The translations under genes and the position numbers were made by a program. DNA of 6,370 bases from Sulfurospirillum sp. (GTDB lineage Bacteria; Campylobacterota; Campylobacteria; Campylobacterales; QNZT01), in NCBI GenBank assembly GCA_003978455.1, contig QNZT01000166.1:1-6370 (forward strand). The letters are read 5' to 3'. Shown piece after piece: positions 1 through 6,276 of this stretch. Each line of letters begins with the position of its first letter. The stretch's first letter is position 1. The notes under the pieces were generated by a model. It did no database searches, was not told the DNA's origin, and saw only the letters and a list, made by a program, of their open reading frames with translations.

Positions 1-414
1 GAACCGATACCCCAGCTGCGCATCCAGCCCCGTACCGTTACCGTCCACACTGAAACGCCGCACATCGCCGTGCATCTTTCCCGCCAGATCAACCGTACCC
101 GGTAGCAAATGCCCGCCGATCCGTACCCCCTGACCATATAACCTGTAGCGCAGATCGAACCGCTTTTTCAGCCATGATACCGGACCGTGAAAATCAAGAT
201 GGAGTCTCTCGTTGATAGTCACTTTTGCAGAAAATGCCGATGGAGTCGCCCTGAACGCCGTCACTTTCGGATGCAGATGAGAGGGCGCATGCTGCACCAC
301 ATAGCCGTTGACAAACGGCAGCAGCATCCGGTTTCCGTTTGCCGTAAAGAGGAGGAAATATCCAAAAACAAGGACGGTGGCGATGGTTAAAAATATGTAT
401 GTCAGGGATTTCAT
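1..414 (-). CDS. N-terminal part of a membrane-anchored AsmA/TamB-like periplasmic protein (3' end outside the window)
   Basis: An open frame of 138 codons runs without a stop from the ATG at 414 to the window edge, so only the N-terminus is seen. It opens MKSLTYIFLTIATVLVFGYF, a single hydrophobic helix at about residues 4-23 with little charge before it, which fits an uncleaved signal anchor. Then come TANGNRMLLPFVNGYV and, from about residue 50, alternating hydrophobic/polar strands (VTINERLHLDFHG, FDLRYRLYGQGVRIGG, LPGTVDLAGKMHGD) as in long beta-rich repeats. That layout resembles AsmA/TamB-type envelope proteins thought to bridge the periplasm for lipid or outer-membrane protein traffic. 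The family link rests on architecture, not a diagnostic motif; a generic hypothetical exported protein is the alternative. There is no Shine-Dalgarno before the ATG. The frame was preferred over an overlapping 82-codon minus-strand frame (194-442) because of its anchor helix and strand pattern. The coding call is firmer than the function. Confidence 0.72.
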   Translation of the reverse strand, partial: MKSLTYIFLTIATVLVFGYFLLFTANGNRMLLPFVNGYVVQHAPSHLHPKVTAFRATPSAFSAKVTINERLHLDFHGPVSWLKKRFDLRYRLYGQGVRIGGHLLPGTVDLAGKMHGDVRRFSVDGNGTGLDAQLGYRF

Positions 415-421
415 GAAGTGT

Positions 422-427
422 ATTGTA
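422..427 (-). promoter_or_regulatory. Candidate -10 element for a leaderless start
   Basis: On the minus strand TACAAT ends seven bases before the ATG at 414, so a normal initiation distance would put the first RNA base at or next to the start codon. The bases between (ACACTTC) hold no ribosome binding site. A TTGACA at 437-442 is only 9 bp upstream of the hexamer, too close to act as its -35 box. This suggests leaderless transcription but is a single-hexamer match. Confidence 0.3.
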
Positions 428-477
428 GCGAAAATATGTCAAATATTTTGTAAGGATATCATTTGGTTAACGCATTT

Positions 478-508
478 GGAACAAAGTCCCAAATGCTACG
501 CTAACGCT
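478..508 (+). repeat. Intergenic repeat, module A, copy 1
   Basis: A 31-bp module starting GGAACAAAGTCCC and ending GCTAACGCT. It recurs at 587-617 with one difference (ctaCgct here, ctaTgct there). The first 13 bases are an imperfect inverted repeat (GGAAC, AAA, GTCCC with one G-T pair). It lies in the gap between the two minus-strand genes and overlaps no credible coding frame. Confidence 0.85.
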
Positions 509-509
509 A

Positions 510-552
510 AGTTCTCTTCAGCAGAGGGCTCACGCGCAGTTGAACCGCGCTT
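510..552 (+). repeat. Intergenic repeat, module B with its hairpin, copy 1
   Basis: Positions 518-552 match 701-735 over 35 bp with two differences. The left part can fold: 510-517 pairs with 523-530 around a 5-base loop, an 8-bp stem with two G-T pairs. The right part carries GCGC at both ends of a short arm (GCGCAGTTGAACCGCGC), which can form a second small stem. Module B follows module A after only 9 bases in this copy. Confidence 0.8.
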
Positions 553-586
553 CAATTTTATCATATTTAACGCGATAAATGCTCCC

Positions 587-617
587 GGAACAAAGTCCCA
601 AATGCTATGCTAACGCT
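587..617 (+). repeat. Intergenic repeat, module A, copy 2
   Basis: Second copy of the 31-bp module at 478-508, in the same orientation and 109 bp further on, with a single substitution. It is followed by 83 bases (618-700) that are absent between A and B in the first copy and include a GC-rich run and a perfect hairpin. Confidence 0.85.
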
Positions 618-661
618 GCCGGCGCTGGCGCACAAGTGCACATCAGCTTGGTTCCGAGCTA

Positions 662-685
662 GAATCGTGAAGCAGTTCACGATTC
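662..685. repeat. Perfect 10-bp stem with 4-base loop
   Basis: GAATCGTGAA at 662-671 is exactly complementary to TTCACGATTC at 676-685, with loop GCAG. It sits inside the insert that separates modules A and B in copy 2. It lies about 57 bases downstream of the protease stop codon, where a transcription terminator would be expected, but on the protease strand it is followed by TAGCTCGG, not a T run. It is better read as a structural part of the repeat than as a classical terminator. Confidence 0.7.
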
Positions 686-691
686 CTTTAC

Positions 692-735
692 GCTCTCACC
701 TCAGCGGAGAGCTCACGCGCAGTTGAACCGCGCTT
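692..735 (+). repeat. Intergenic repeat, module B with its hairpin, copy 2
   Basis: Positions 701-735 match 518-552 (35 bp, two differences). Here GCTCTC (692-697) pairs perfectly with GAGAGC (707-712) around a 9-base loop, so the hairpin of copy 1 is kept though sequence and loop length differ. The module ends 6 bases beyond the protease stop codon, so protease transcripts would carry it in their 3' untranslated region, possibly as an RNA end-stabilising or termination structure. Confidence 0.8.
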
Positions 736-741
736 TATGAT

Positions 742-2436
742 TTACCAAAAAAGCGAGCCCCAGTTCCAACCTCCGTTGTTCTCCTCTTTTTTCTCTTTGA
801 CTGTTACTGTGACCTTTGCTGTCGATTCTCCGCCGTTTCCGTCGTCGATGGTATATGTGAAGCTGTCTTCTCCGCTATAGCCGTTATCGGGTGTGTATTC
901 TGTTTTTTCATTTTTCACCGTTACGTTTCCGTGAGCGGGTTGTGTGAGAGATTTGATTGTGAGTGTGTCTCCGTCGGCATCGGAGTCGTTTTTTAGTACA
1001 TCGATGGTCACTTCGGTCTCATACTCTGTGGTTGCAGCATCATCATTTGCCTGTGGAGGTGTGTTGCGGGTTTCATCATCTCCGCCGCCGTTTCCGTTAT
1101 CGAGTGCTTTAACTGCTTTGTAGGTATTGACTCTGCCGTTTGTCGATACTTTGTTCTTCAGACTGCTTTTACTGTCGACACCGTTTTCGACCGCTTCTAT
1201 CCTTTCACTGACACTTGAGGAGGGGTTTGCGGATGCGAGCAGTGCCACTGTACCGGTGACATTCGGTGTCGCCATAGAAGTTCCCTGCAGGTAGGCATAC
1301 CGGTTATCCGGATAGGTGCTTAAGATATTGGTTCCGGGAGCGGCTACTTCGACTGTTTTTTTGCCGTAGTTGGAGAAACTTGCCAGCTTGTCATCCTGAT
1401 CACTTGCCGCAACGGTGATGATATTTTGGGCATCATATGAAGCGGGGTAGACCGGATCGTAATCTATGTTTTTACTCTCATTTCCGGCCGCGGCGCAAAA
1501 CACCACACCTTTTTTCCCCAGTTTTTTGATGGCATTGTCCATACTGTCTCCCTGACTGCCGCCGCTGCCGCCGTAACTTGCATTGACAGCGACTATATTT
1601 TCCCCGTTGTCTATCTGATCGGAGATATAGTCGAGCCCTTCGAGAATATCACTGTTATAGGCATATCCATTCGGTCGAAATACCTTGACAGCCATGATCT
1701 GCACATCCTGCACCACACCGCTGATACCGTTACGGTTGTCACCTGTTGCACCGATCGTACCGGCTACGTGTGTACCGTGGTAGTGCCCGTTGTCGTCATA
1801 GGGCGTATCGGGCATCGGATCGTCATCGTTGTTGCCGTTGTTGTCTCCGGCAAAGTCATATCCGTGTCCAGATGCTCCTTGCCACATATTGTCCGAGAGG
1901 TCGTCATGTGTATAGTCGACACCTGTATCCAGTACCGCCACGACGACACTGTGGCTTCCCTTTTCGATATTCCACGCTTCGGCGACATCCATATCTGCAT
2001 CTTTGGTACCGCTTTTGTCGTTCACTTCCTGTCCGTTGTTTTCAATCGCCCACAATTTATCGTAATAGGTATCGTTGCTTTGAAAAACTTTCGATCTGTA
2101 GTTCGGTTCTACGCTTTGGATGGAGGATTTTATTTTAGTATCTTGCAAAAGTCTCTCTTTTATCGCATCAAAACTTTTCCCCGGAACGATCAGGTGAATC
2201 GCATTGACCAGTTTGTATCTGTGATGTGTGACAACGCCAAAGAGAGACTGAACTCTCTTCAGCACATCGGAAGCCTCTGTTCCCTCTTTAAGCTGGACAA
2301 TCACTTCATGAGGCGCAAACGCTTTGATGGTGTTTTGATAGATGATATTTTTTTTCGCGTCCAGATCACTACCACTAAAACCGAATCCAAAGAGAGCGGA
2401 TGCGACAACAGATGAAATAAAAAGAGTCTTTTTCAA
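742..2436 (-). CDS. Secreted subtilisin-like serine protease (S8) with C-terminal cadherin/Ig-like domain
   Basis: A 564-residue exported endopeptidase of the subtilisin family. Residues 1-22 (MKKTLFISSVVASALFGFGF and on) form a Sec-type signal peptide without a lipobox. About 40-118 match an inhibitor-I9-like propeptide that normally aids folding and is cleaved off. The catalytic domain spans about 125-445: Asp170 in AVLDTGVD, His220 in HGTHVAGT, oxyanion Asn319 in AAAGNE and nucleophile Ser387 in GTSMATP, so the enzyme should be active. An Asp/Asn-rich loop (about 198-217) precedes the histidine and probably binds calcium. After a Gly/Asp linker (447-457), residues 458-547 form a cadherin/Ig-like adhesion-type domain (NDSDADGDTL, GYSGEDSFTYTIDDGNGG), and the protein ends in a charged stretch and an aromatic tail (WNWGSLFW). 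The start is TTG at 2436 with AAAAGGA six bases upstream; no ATG lies near it and the signal peptide supports it. It probably works in the periplasm, at the surface or outside the cell; substrate unknown. Confidence 0.95.
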   Translation of the reverse strand: MKKTLFISSVVASALFGFGFSGSDLDAKKNIIYQNTIKAFAPHEVIVQLKEGTEASDVLKRVQSLFGVVTHHRYKLVNAIHLIVPGKSFDAIKERLLQDTKIKSSIQSVEPNYRSKVFQSNDTYYDKLWAIENNGQEVNDKSGTKDADMDVAEAWNIEKGSHSVVVAVLDTGVDYTHDDLSDNMWQGASGHGYDFAGDNNGNNDDDPMPDTPYDDNGHYHGTHVAGTIGATGDNRNGISGVVQDVQIMAVKVFRPNGYAYNSDILEGLDYISDQIDNGENIVAVNASYGGSGGSQGDSMDNAIKKLGKKGVVFCAAAGNESKNIDYDPVYPASYDAQNIITVAASDQDDKLASFSNYGKKTVEVAAPGTNILSTYPDNRYAYLQGTSMATPNVTGTVALLASANPSSSVSERIEAVENGVDSKSSLKNKVSTNGRVNTYKAVKALDNGNGGGDDETRNTPPQANDDAATTEYETEVTIDVLKNDSDADGDTLTIKSLTQPAHGNVTVKNEKTEYTPDNGYSGEDSFTYTIDDGNGGESTAKVTVTVKEKKEENNGGWNWGSLFW

Positions 2437-2442
2437 TGCTTA

Positions 2443-2449
2443 TCCTTTT
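2443..2449 (-). promoter_or_regulatory. Ribosome binding site that fixes the TTG start of the protease
   Basis: On the minus strand AAAAGGA lies six bases before TTG at 2436. The next methionine in frame is residue 149, inside the catalytic domain, so this site together with the signal peptide decides the unusual start codon. Confidence 0.8.
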
Positions 2450-2544
2450 GAGTATATTAAATATATTTATTAGAAATATTATTTTAATAAAACTATCTTC
2501 ATGCAAAATAAAATATTCTGTTTTTTATAATAGACATTTGATCG

Positions 2545-2561
2545 TGTTATAAACAGTAACA
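2545..2561. promoter_or_regulatory. Dyad-symmetric possible operator in the divergent intergenic region
   Basis: TGTTA and TAACA flank a 7-base centre, with further matching AT/AT two bases outside each arm. It sits near the middle of the 198-bp gap between the divergent protease and helicase genes, about 40 bp before the helicase -10 box. Such spacing suits a regulator-binding site, but in AT-rich DNA a 5-bp dyad can arise by chance. Confidence 0.25.
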
Positions 2562-2599
2562 GCATCTCCTATTTAAGTACATCAAAACACCCACTTCGG

Positions 2600-2605
2600 T
2601 ATAAT
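2600..2605 (+). promoter_or_regulatory. -10 box (TATAAT) of the SNF2 helicase gene
   Basis: A consensus TATAAT 29 bases before the ATG at 2635, predicting transcription from about 2612 and a leader of some 23 bases. No good -35 hexamer stands 16-18 bp upstream. AT-rich DNA precedes it, as is usual for the main sigma factor in Campylobacterota. The ribosome binding site is modest (AGCAGG, 2626-2631). The rest of the 2437-2634 gap is AT-rich and must also hold the protease promoter; ATAATA at 2527-2532 (TATTAT on the minus strand) is one weak candidate. Confidence 0.6.
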
Positions 2606-2634
2606 GTACCATTTTAGACACACAGAGCAGGTTC

Positions 2635-5600
2635 ATGAAGAAAAAAGCAGACGACACACCTATCCTTTCACTCGCCGATATCGCGGAGAACTGCGAACCT
2701 CTCTATTTTGAGAGAGGTTTAGACTACTACAAAAAGGGTATGGTCGCTTCATGTGAAGTCGCTTCTGTCTCTCCCAAAACAGTCAAAATCGATGCAACGG
2801 TATACGGCAGTCAAGATCAGATCTATACGCAGTTCATCATGATACATACAATGCCGGGCAACAGAAAAAATATCGTCGGGGATTGCAGCTGTCCTGTTGC
2901 ATTTAACTGTAAACACGTCGTCGCTGCCTGTATGCAGGCGATCCGGATGCAAAAAGAGTCGCTCACCCCTTCACAGAAAGATCTCAAAGCCTGGCTGGAG
3001 AAGTTCCGGCACAAACCCGCCACCCTGCCGCTACAGAAAAACCCGGATGAACTCCTGCTCTACCGGCTCTACGAAAAGAGACCTTACCATGACGCTCCGC
3101 TCACCTTTTACAAAACCAAACGGCTAAAAAAGGGAGGCTTCGGCAAAGAGTATCAGGTGCCCGATGGCAATCTTTTTCAGGATCCCTACCGTTACCACTA
3201 CGTCGATCATGAAGATATCGAAATCCTCCAGCTGCTCAAACCGCTCCGTCACGGTCTCTATCCCTATGAGATCACTTTTGACGGTGAGCTGGGAGCGATC
3301 GCGCTGCAAAAGATGCTCGCCACCGGACGCTGCTTTCTGGGAGAGAGCAACACCCCCTTGCAGATGAGCAGTGACCCGGTCACACCGGAGTTTCACTGGG
3401 AAGAACACACAGACGGGAAAAAACAGCTCCTCTCCAATCTCGACCCCGAAGGTGCCCTGCTCCCCACGGTACCGATCTACTATATCGACCCCCGAACCGA
3501 CACTGTTCATGAAGTCCGGACCACATACGACACGCATACACTCTCACTATTGCTGCATGCTCCCGCAGTGGAGAAAGAGGATATAGACTACTTCATGAAA
3601 CAGGCATTTGCGCAGATCCCGGAGATCGACCTGCCGCTTCCCGAAGAGTTTGCGTGCGAAGAGATCAACACCGCACCGGTACCGCACCTCTTCTTGCGGA
3701 ACTTTACGCAAAAAGACGGCAGTATCGGGCACTGTATCGAACTCTCTTTTCTCTATGCGGATCACACCGTTCCCGCCTTTCCGAGACGCGGTTTTCTGAT
3801 GCAGACAGAGGGTGAAAGATACCTGAAGATCAACAGAGATCTCACAGCGGAAGAGGCGGTGATCGATGAGCTGTCGACACTCGGTTTCAGACAGAGCGGC
3901 AACGGTGAAGACTGCTGCTTTTACAGCTTTGCCAAACCCGATATGCAAACTGCCATCGAACGGTGGCGGGTGCTGCTCGAAGAGAAGGTACCGCTCTTTC
4001 GGGAACGCGGCTGGCAGATAGTTCATGAAGAGGCGTTCGACTTCCGTTTTACCCACGCCGACGCACTGAGTGTGCACGCCGAAGAGAGTCAGACACACAG
4101 CTGGTTCGACCTCATCTACGAAGTGACACTTCATGACAAAAAGATCCCCCTGCTTCCGCTGGTGACCACACTGCTCGAAGAGTTCGACTCTCCCGATGCC
4201 CTCCCCCCGAAACTCAACCTGAAACTCGAAAACGGCACCTATCTCCATATCGACGCCAAAGAGATCAAACCCGTTTTGCAGACACTCTTTGAACTCTTTG
4301 ACCACGCCGATGCCGACCGCATCCGCATAGCACGGCACGATGCCCACCTGCTCGGCGACTTCGAGGACGACAACATCACCTGGAAAGGGAGCCGGGAGCT
4401 GATGGAGCTGAACAAAAAACTGCGCTCTTTTGAGGGGATAGCGGAGGTCACACCCGCCCCGACACTCAAAGCGACCCTGCGCGAATACCAGCAACAGGGG
4501 CTCAACTGGCTCAACTTTCTGCACGAGTACAGCTTCAGCGGTATCCTCGCGGACGATATGGGTCTGGGCAAGACACTCCAGACACTCGCCTTTTTGCAAA
4601 AGCTCAAAACCGAAGGCGCGCTGAAAAAGCCGACACTCATCGTCATGCCGACATCGCTCATAGGCAACTGGAAAAATGAGATCGAAAAGTTCACCCCCGA
4701 CCTCACCTACCTCGCCCTCTACGGCAGTGACCGCGCCAAACTCTTTGACCAGGCGCAAAAGTATGACCTGTTGCTGACCACCTACCAGCTCTGCCTCAGA
4801 GATCAGGAGAAGTTCAAAGAGATGGAGTTTACCTACATCATCCTCGACGAAGCGCAGAAGATCAAAAACCCCAAAGCGAAGATGACACAGGCGATCAAAT
4901 CGTTCCGCGCAGAGCACAAACTCGCCCTCAGCGGTACCCCGATGGAGAACAACCTCGCAGAACTCTGGTCGATCTTCGACTTTCTGATGCCCGGATTTCT
5001 CGGAAACCTCGCCTTTTTCAAACAGCACTACCAAAACCCCGTCGAAAAAGAGCACGATATGCGCCGACAGGAGCAGCTCAAGCGCAAGATCGCTCCGTTT
5101 ATGCTCCGGCGCACCAAAGAGGATGTCCTCGAAGAGCTGCCTGAAAAGGTGGAGATCGTCCAGAAAGTGACATTTGGCTCCAAACAGGCGATGCTCTATG
5201 AAAACATCCGCGTCACGATGGAGAAAAAAGTGACCGATGTGATCAAAAGCAAAGGACTCTCCCGCTCACACATCACCATCCTCGACGCCCTGCTCAAACT
5301 GCGCCAGATCTGCTGTGACCCCGCCCTGCTCTCCCTCAGCGAAGCGAAAAAAGTCAAAGAGTCCGCCAAAAGAGAGACCCTCTTTGAACTGCTCGAAGAG
5401 TTGCTCGCAGAGGGACGGAAAATCCTCCTCTTCTCCCAGTTCACCACGATGCTCGACATCATCGAAAAGGAGCTCCAGCGCAAAAAGATCGACTACGCCC
5501 TGCTCACCGGACAGACACGCAAAAGAGAAGAAGCGATCCGAAAATTTAAAGAGGATGCCAACTGCAACCTCTTTCTCATCAGCCTCAAAGCCGGCGGCAC

Positions 5601-5871
5601 CGGACTCAACCTCACCGAAGCCGACACCATCATCCACTACGACCCGTGGTGGAACCCCGCCGTCGAAAACCAGGCAACCGACCGCGCCCACCGCATAGGA
5701 CAGTCCAAAACCGTATTTGTCTACAAACTCGTCGTCGAAAACTCCATCGAAGAGAAAATCCTCACCCTCCAGGAGAGCAAAAAAGAGCTCTACAAAGGAC
5801 TCTACGAAAAAGAGGAACAAGAACAACTCCCGCTGAAAGCAGAGGATCTGATACGACTGCTGCAGGAGTAG
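2635..5871 (+). CDS. SWIM zinc-finger SNF2-family helicase/ATPase
   Basis: A 1078-residue SNF2-type ATPase, a superfamily 2 motor that translocates on double-stranded DNA and remodels bound proteins without strand separation; the bacterial role is not settled but probably lies in transcription or DNA repair. An N-terminal SWIM zinc finger has C84-x-C86-x5-C92-x-H94, likely a DNA- or protein-binding module. About 110-600 is a long variable region of bacterial SNF2-associated type. The motor follows: motif I DMGLGKT (641-647, Lys646), Ia LIVMPTSLIGNWK, II DEAQ (738-741), III LSGTPMENN (765-773), IV LLFSQF (931-936), V SLKAGGTGLNLTEAD (983-997) and VI QATDRAHRIGQ (1013-1023). All key residues are present and length is normal, so it should be functional. 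The ATG at 2635 lies 29 bases after a TATAAT and keeps the N-terminal MKKKADD before the SWIM region. It is monocistronic as far as can be seen, diverging from the protease. No restriction, methylase or defence partner is visible beside it, which favours a housekeeping role over a DISARM-like system. Confidence 0.96.
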   Translation: MKKKADDTPILSLADIAENCEPLYFERGLDYYKKGMVASCEVASVSPKTVKIDATVYGSQDQIYTQFIMIHTMPGNRKNIVGDCSCPVAFNCKHVVAACMQAIRMQKESLTPSQKDLKAWLEKFRHKPATLPLQKNPDELLLYRLYEKRPYHDAPLTFYKTKRLKKGGFGKEYQVPDGNLFQDPYRYHYVDHEDIEILQLLKPLRHGLYPYEITFDGELGAIALQKMLATGRCFLGESNTPLQMSSDPVTPEFHWEEHTDGKKQLLSNLDPEGALLPTVPIYYIDPRTDTVHEVRTTYDTHTLSLLLHAPAVEKEDIDYFMKQAFAQIPEIDLPLPEEFACEEINTAPVPHLFLRNFTQKDGSIGHCIELSFLYADHTVPAFPRRGFLMQTEGERYLKINRDLTAEEAVIDELSTLGFRQSGNGEDCCFYSFAKPDMQTAIERWRVLLEEKVPLFRERGWQIVHEEAFDFRFTHADALSVHAEESQTHSWFDLIYEVTLHDKKIPLLPLVTTLLEEFDSPDALPPKLNLKLENGTYLHIDAKEIKPVLQTLFELFDHADADRIRIARHDAHLLGDFEDDNITWKGSRELMELNKKLRSFEGIAEVTPAPTLKATLREYQQQGLNWLNFLHEYSFSGILADDMGLGKTLQTLAFLQKLKTEGALKKPTLIVMPTSLIGNWKNEIEKFTPDLTYLALYGSDRAKLFDQAQKYDLLLTTYQLCLRDQEKFKEMEFTYIILDEAQKIKNPKAKMTQAIKSFRAEHKLALSGTPMENNLAELWSIFDFLMPGFLGNLAFFKQHYQNPVEKEHDMRRQEQLKRKIAPFMLRRTKEDVLEELPEKVEIVQKVTFGSKQAMLYENIRVTMEKKVTDVIKSKGLSRSHITILDALLKLRQICCDPALLSLSEAKKVKESAKRETLFELLEELLAEGRKILLFSQFTTMLDIIEKELQRKKIDYALLTGQTRKREEAIRKFKEDANCNLFLISLKAGGTGLNLTEADTIIHYDPWWNPAVENQATDRAHRIGQSKTVFVYKLVVENSIEEKILTLQESKKELYKGLYEKEEQEQLPLKAEDLIRLLQE

Positions 5872-6087
5872 AGAGGTTTGGAGAGTATTTATTAACAAAA
5901 GAAAATCTCTGTTATTGTATGTATCTTCTGATTGACATATAAAGTGTGTGTTATTAACTTCGATAGTGTGAAGATGGGAAATTGTTTTGTTATTTTTTAT
6001 TTGCTTTTTTGACAAATAGTGTTGTTTTATCTTGTTTTGAAATGTTTTTGTGCTTTTTATGTGTAGAATCGTATTATATGTTAAATG
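5872..6087. other. AT-rich intergenic stretch after the helicase gene
   Basis: No credible gene on either strand. Right after the helicase stop, AGAGGTTT (5872-5879) can pair with AAATCTCT (5903-5910) with one G-T pair across a 23-base loop, but no T run follows, so it is a weak terminator candidate. The remainder is T-rich on the plus strand. A consensus TTGACA at 5932-5937 has no matching -10 box. A 13-base word, TGTGTGTTATTAA, at 5945-5957 recurs at 6116-6128. Confidence 0.6.
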
Positions 6088-6116
6088 TTGATATTCAGGT
6101 GTATTTTATGTATAAT
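6088..6116 (+). promoter_or_regulatory. Sigma-70 type promoter for the last gene
   Basis: TTGATA (6088-6093) and TATAAT (6111-6116) are separated by exactly 17 bp in T-rich DNA. Transcription would begin at about 6122-6124, giving a leader of roughly 150 bases before the ATG at 6277. This is the best-formed promoter in the window. Confidence 0.65.
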
Positions 6117-6132
6117 GTGTGTTATTAAAATA

Positions 6133-6161
6133 GGTATTCTGTCGCTTCGCAGCAGAATGCC
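6133..6161 (+). promoter_or_regulatory. First hairpin of the structured leader
   Basis: GGTATTCTG (6133-6141) pairs with CAGAATGCC (6153-6161), nine pairs with one T-G. The loop region can add two inner pairs closing TTC. It starts about ten bases after the predicted transcription start. No T run follows, so it is not a plain terminator on the plus strand. Confidence 0.6.
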
Positions 6162-6163
6162 AA

Positions 6164-6248
6164 GTTGTCGGAGAAAAACACCCAAGCTACCTTCCAGAAA
6201 ACCCTCCGAGATTTTCTGAAATCTAGCTTGGGTGTTCCTTGACGCAAC
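6164..6248 (+). ncRNA. Long nested hairpin in the leader; possible regulatory or small RNA, or a dispersed repeat
   Basis: The core is a perfect 13-bp inverted repeat: AACACCCAAGCTA at 6177-6189 against TAGCTTGGGTGTT at 6224-6236. Inside it CAGAAAA (6195-6201) pairs with TTTTCTG (6212-6218) around a 10-base loop. Outside, GTTG (6164-6167) and TC (6168-6169) pair with CAAC (6245-6248) and GA (6241-6242) across a 2-base bulge. The whole is an irregular stem of about 85 bases, ending 28 bases before the next start codon and just short of its ribosome binding site. It is clearly more GC-rich than the DNA on either side. On the minus strand the core stem runs into five T, so it also looks like a terminator for leftward transcripts. 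It does not match a riboswitch class I recognise. Confidence 0.5.
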
Positions 6249-6276
6249 CGTTATGATTCATTAAAAGGAAGTTAAT

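Noticed and set aside
194..442. 82-codon minus-strand frame starting upstream of the AsmA/TamB-like gene
   Set aside because: It has no signal, domain or ribosome binding site and overlaps the 138-codon frame, whose anchor helix and strand pattern look real.
308..613. 101-codon plus-strand frame
   Set aside because: It runs antisense over the start of the first gene and then through the repeats; its C-terminal half is just translated repeat DNA.
662..685. Intrinsic terminator of the protease gene
   Set aside because: The stem is perfect but only half GC, and no T run follows it on the protease strand.
478..735. CRISPR array
   Set aside because: There are only two copies, with unequal spacing and internal modules, and no cas gene nearby.
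3547..5055. 502-codon minus-strand open frame opposite the helicase gene
   Set aside because: It is the mirror of a codon-biased real gene; the translation shows no domain and the plus-strand frame has every SNF2 motif.
2635..5871. Helicase as part of a DISARM-like or other defence system
   Set aside because: No methylase, nuclease or DUF1998-type partner is adjacent, and the SWIM-SNF2 layout is common as a stand-alone bacterial gene.
5266..6015. 249-codon minus-strand open frame
   Set aside because: Most of it is antisense to the helicase C-terminus, the N-terminal part comes from AT-rich gap DNA, and no family pattern is visible.
6157..6219. 20-codon possible leader peptide (ATG at 6157, TGA at 6217)
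   Set aside because: It has no ribosome binding site, its start lies inside the first hairpin stem, and it has no run of regulatory codons that would support attenuation.
6130..6250. Integron attC site, c-di-GMP riboswitch or retron ncRNA
   Set aside because: The stem ends do not fit attC core sites (RYYYAAC/GTTRRRY), the GACGCAA word lacks the rest of the GEMM aptamer, and no reverse transcriptase motif is visible in the 31 codons present. A retron cannot be excluded without the rest of the gene.
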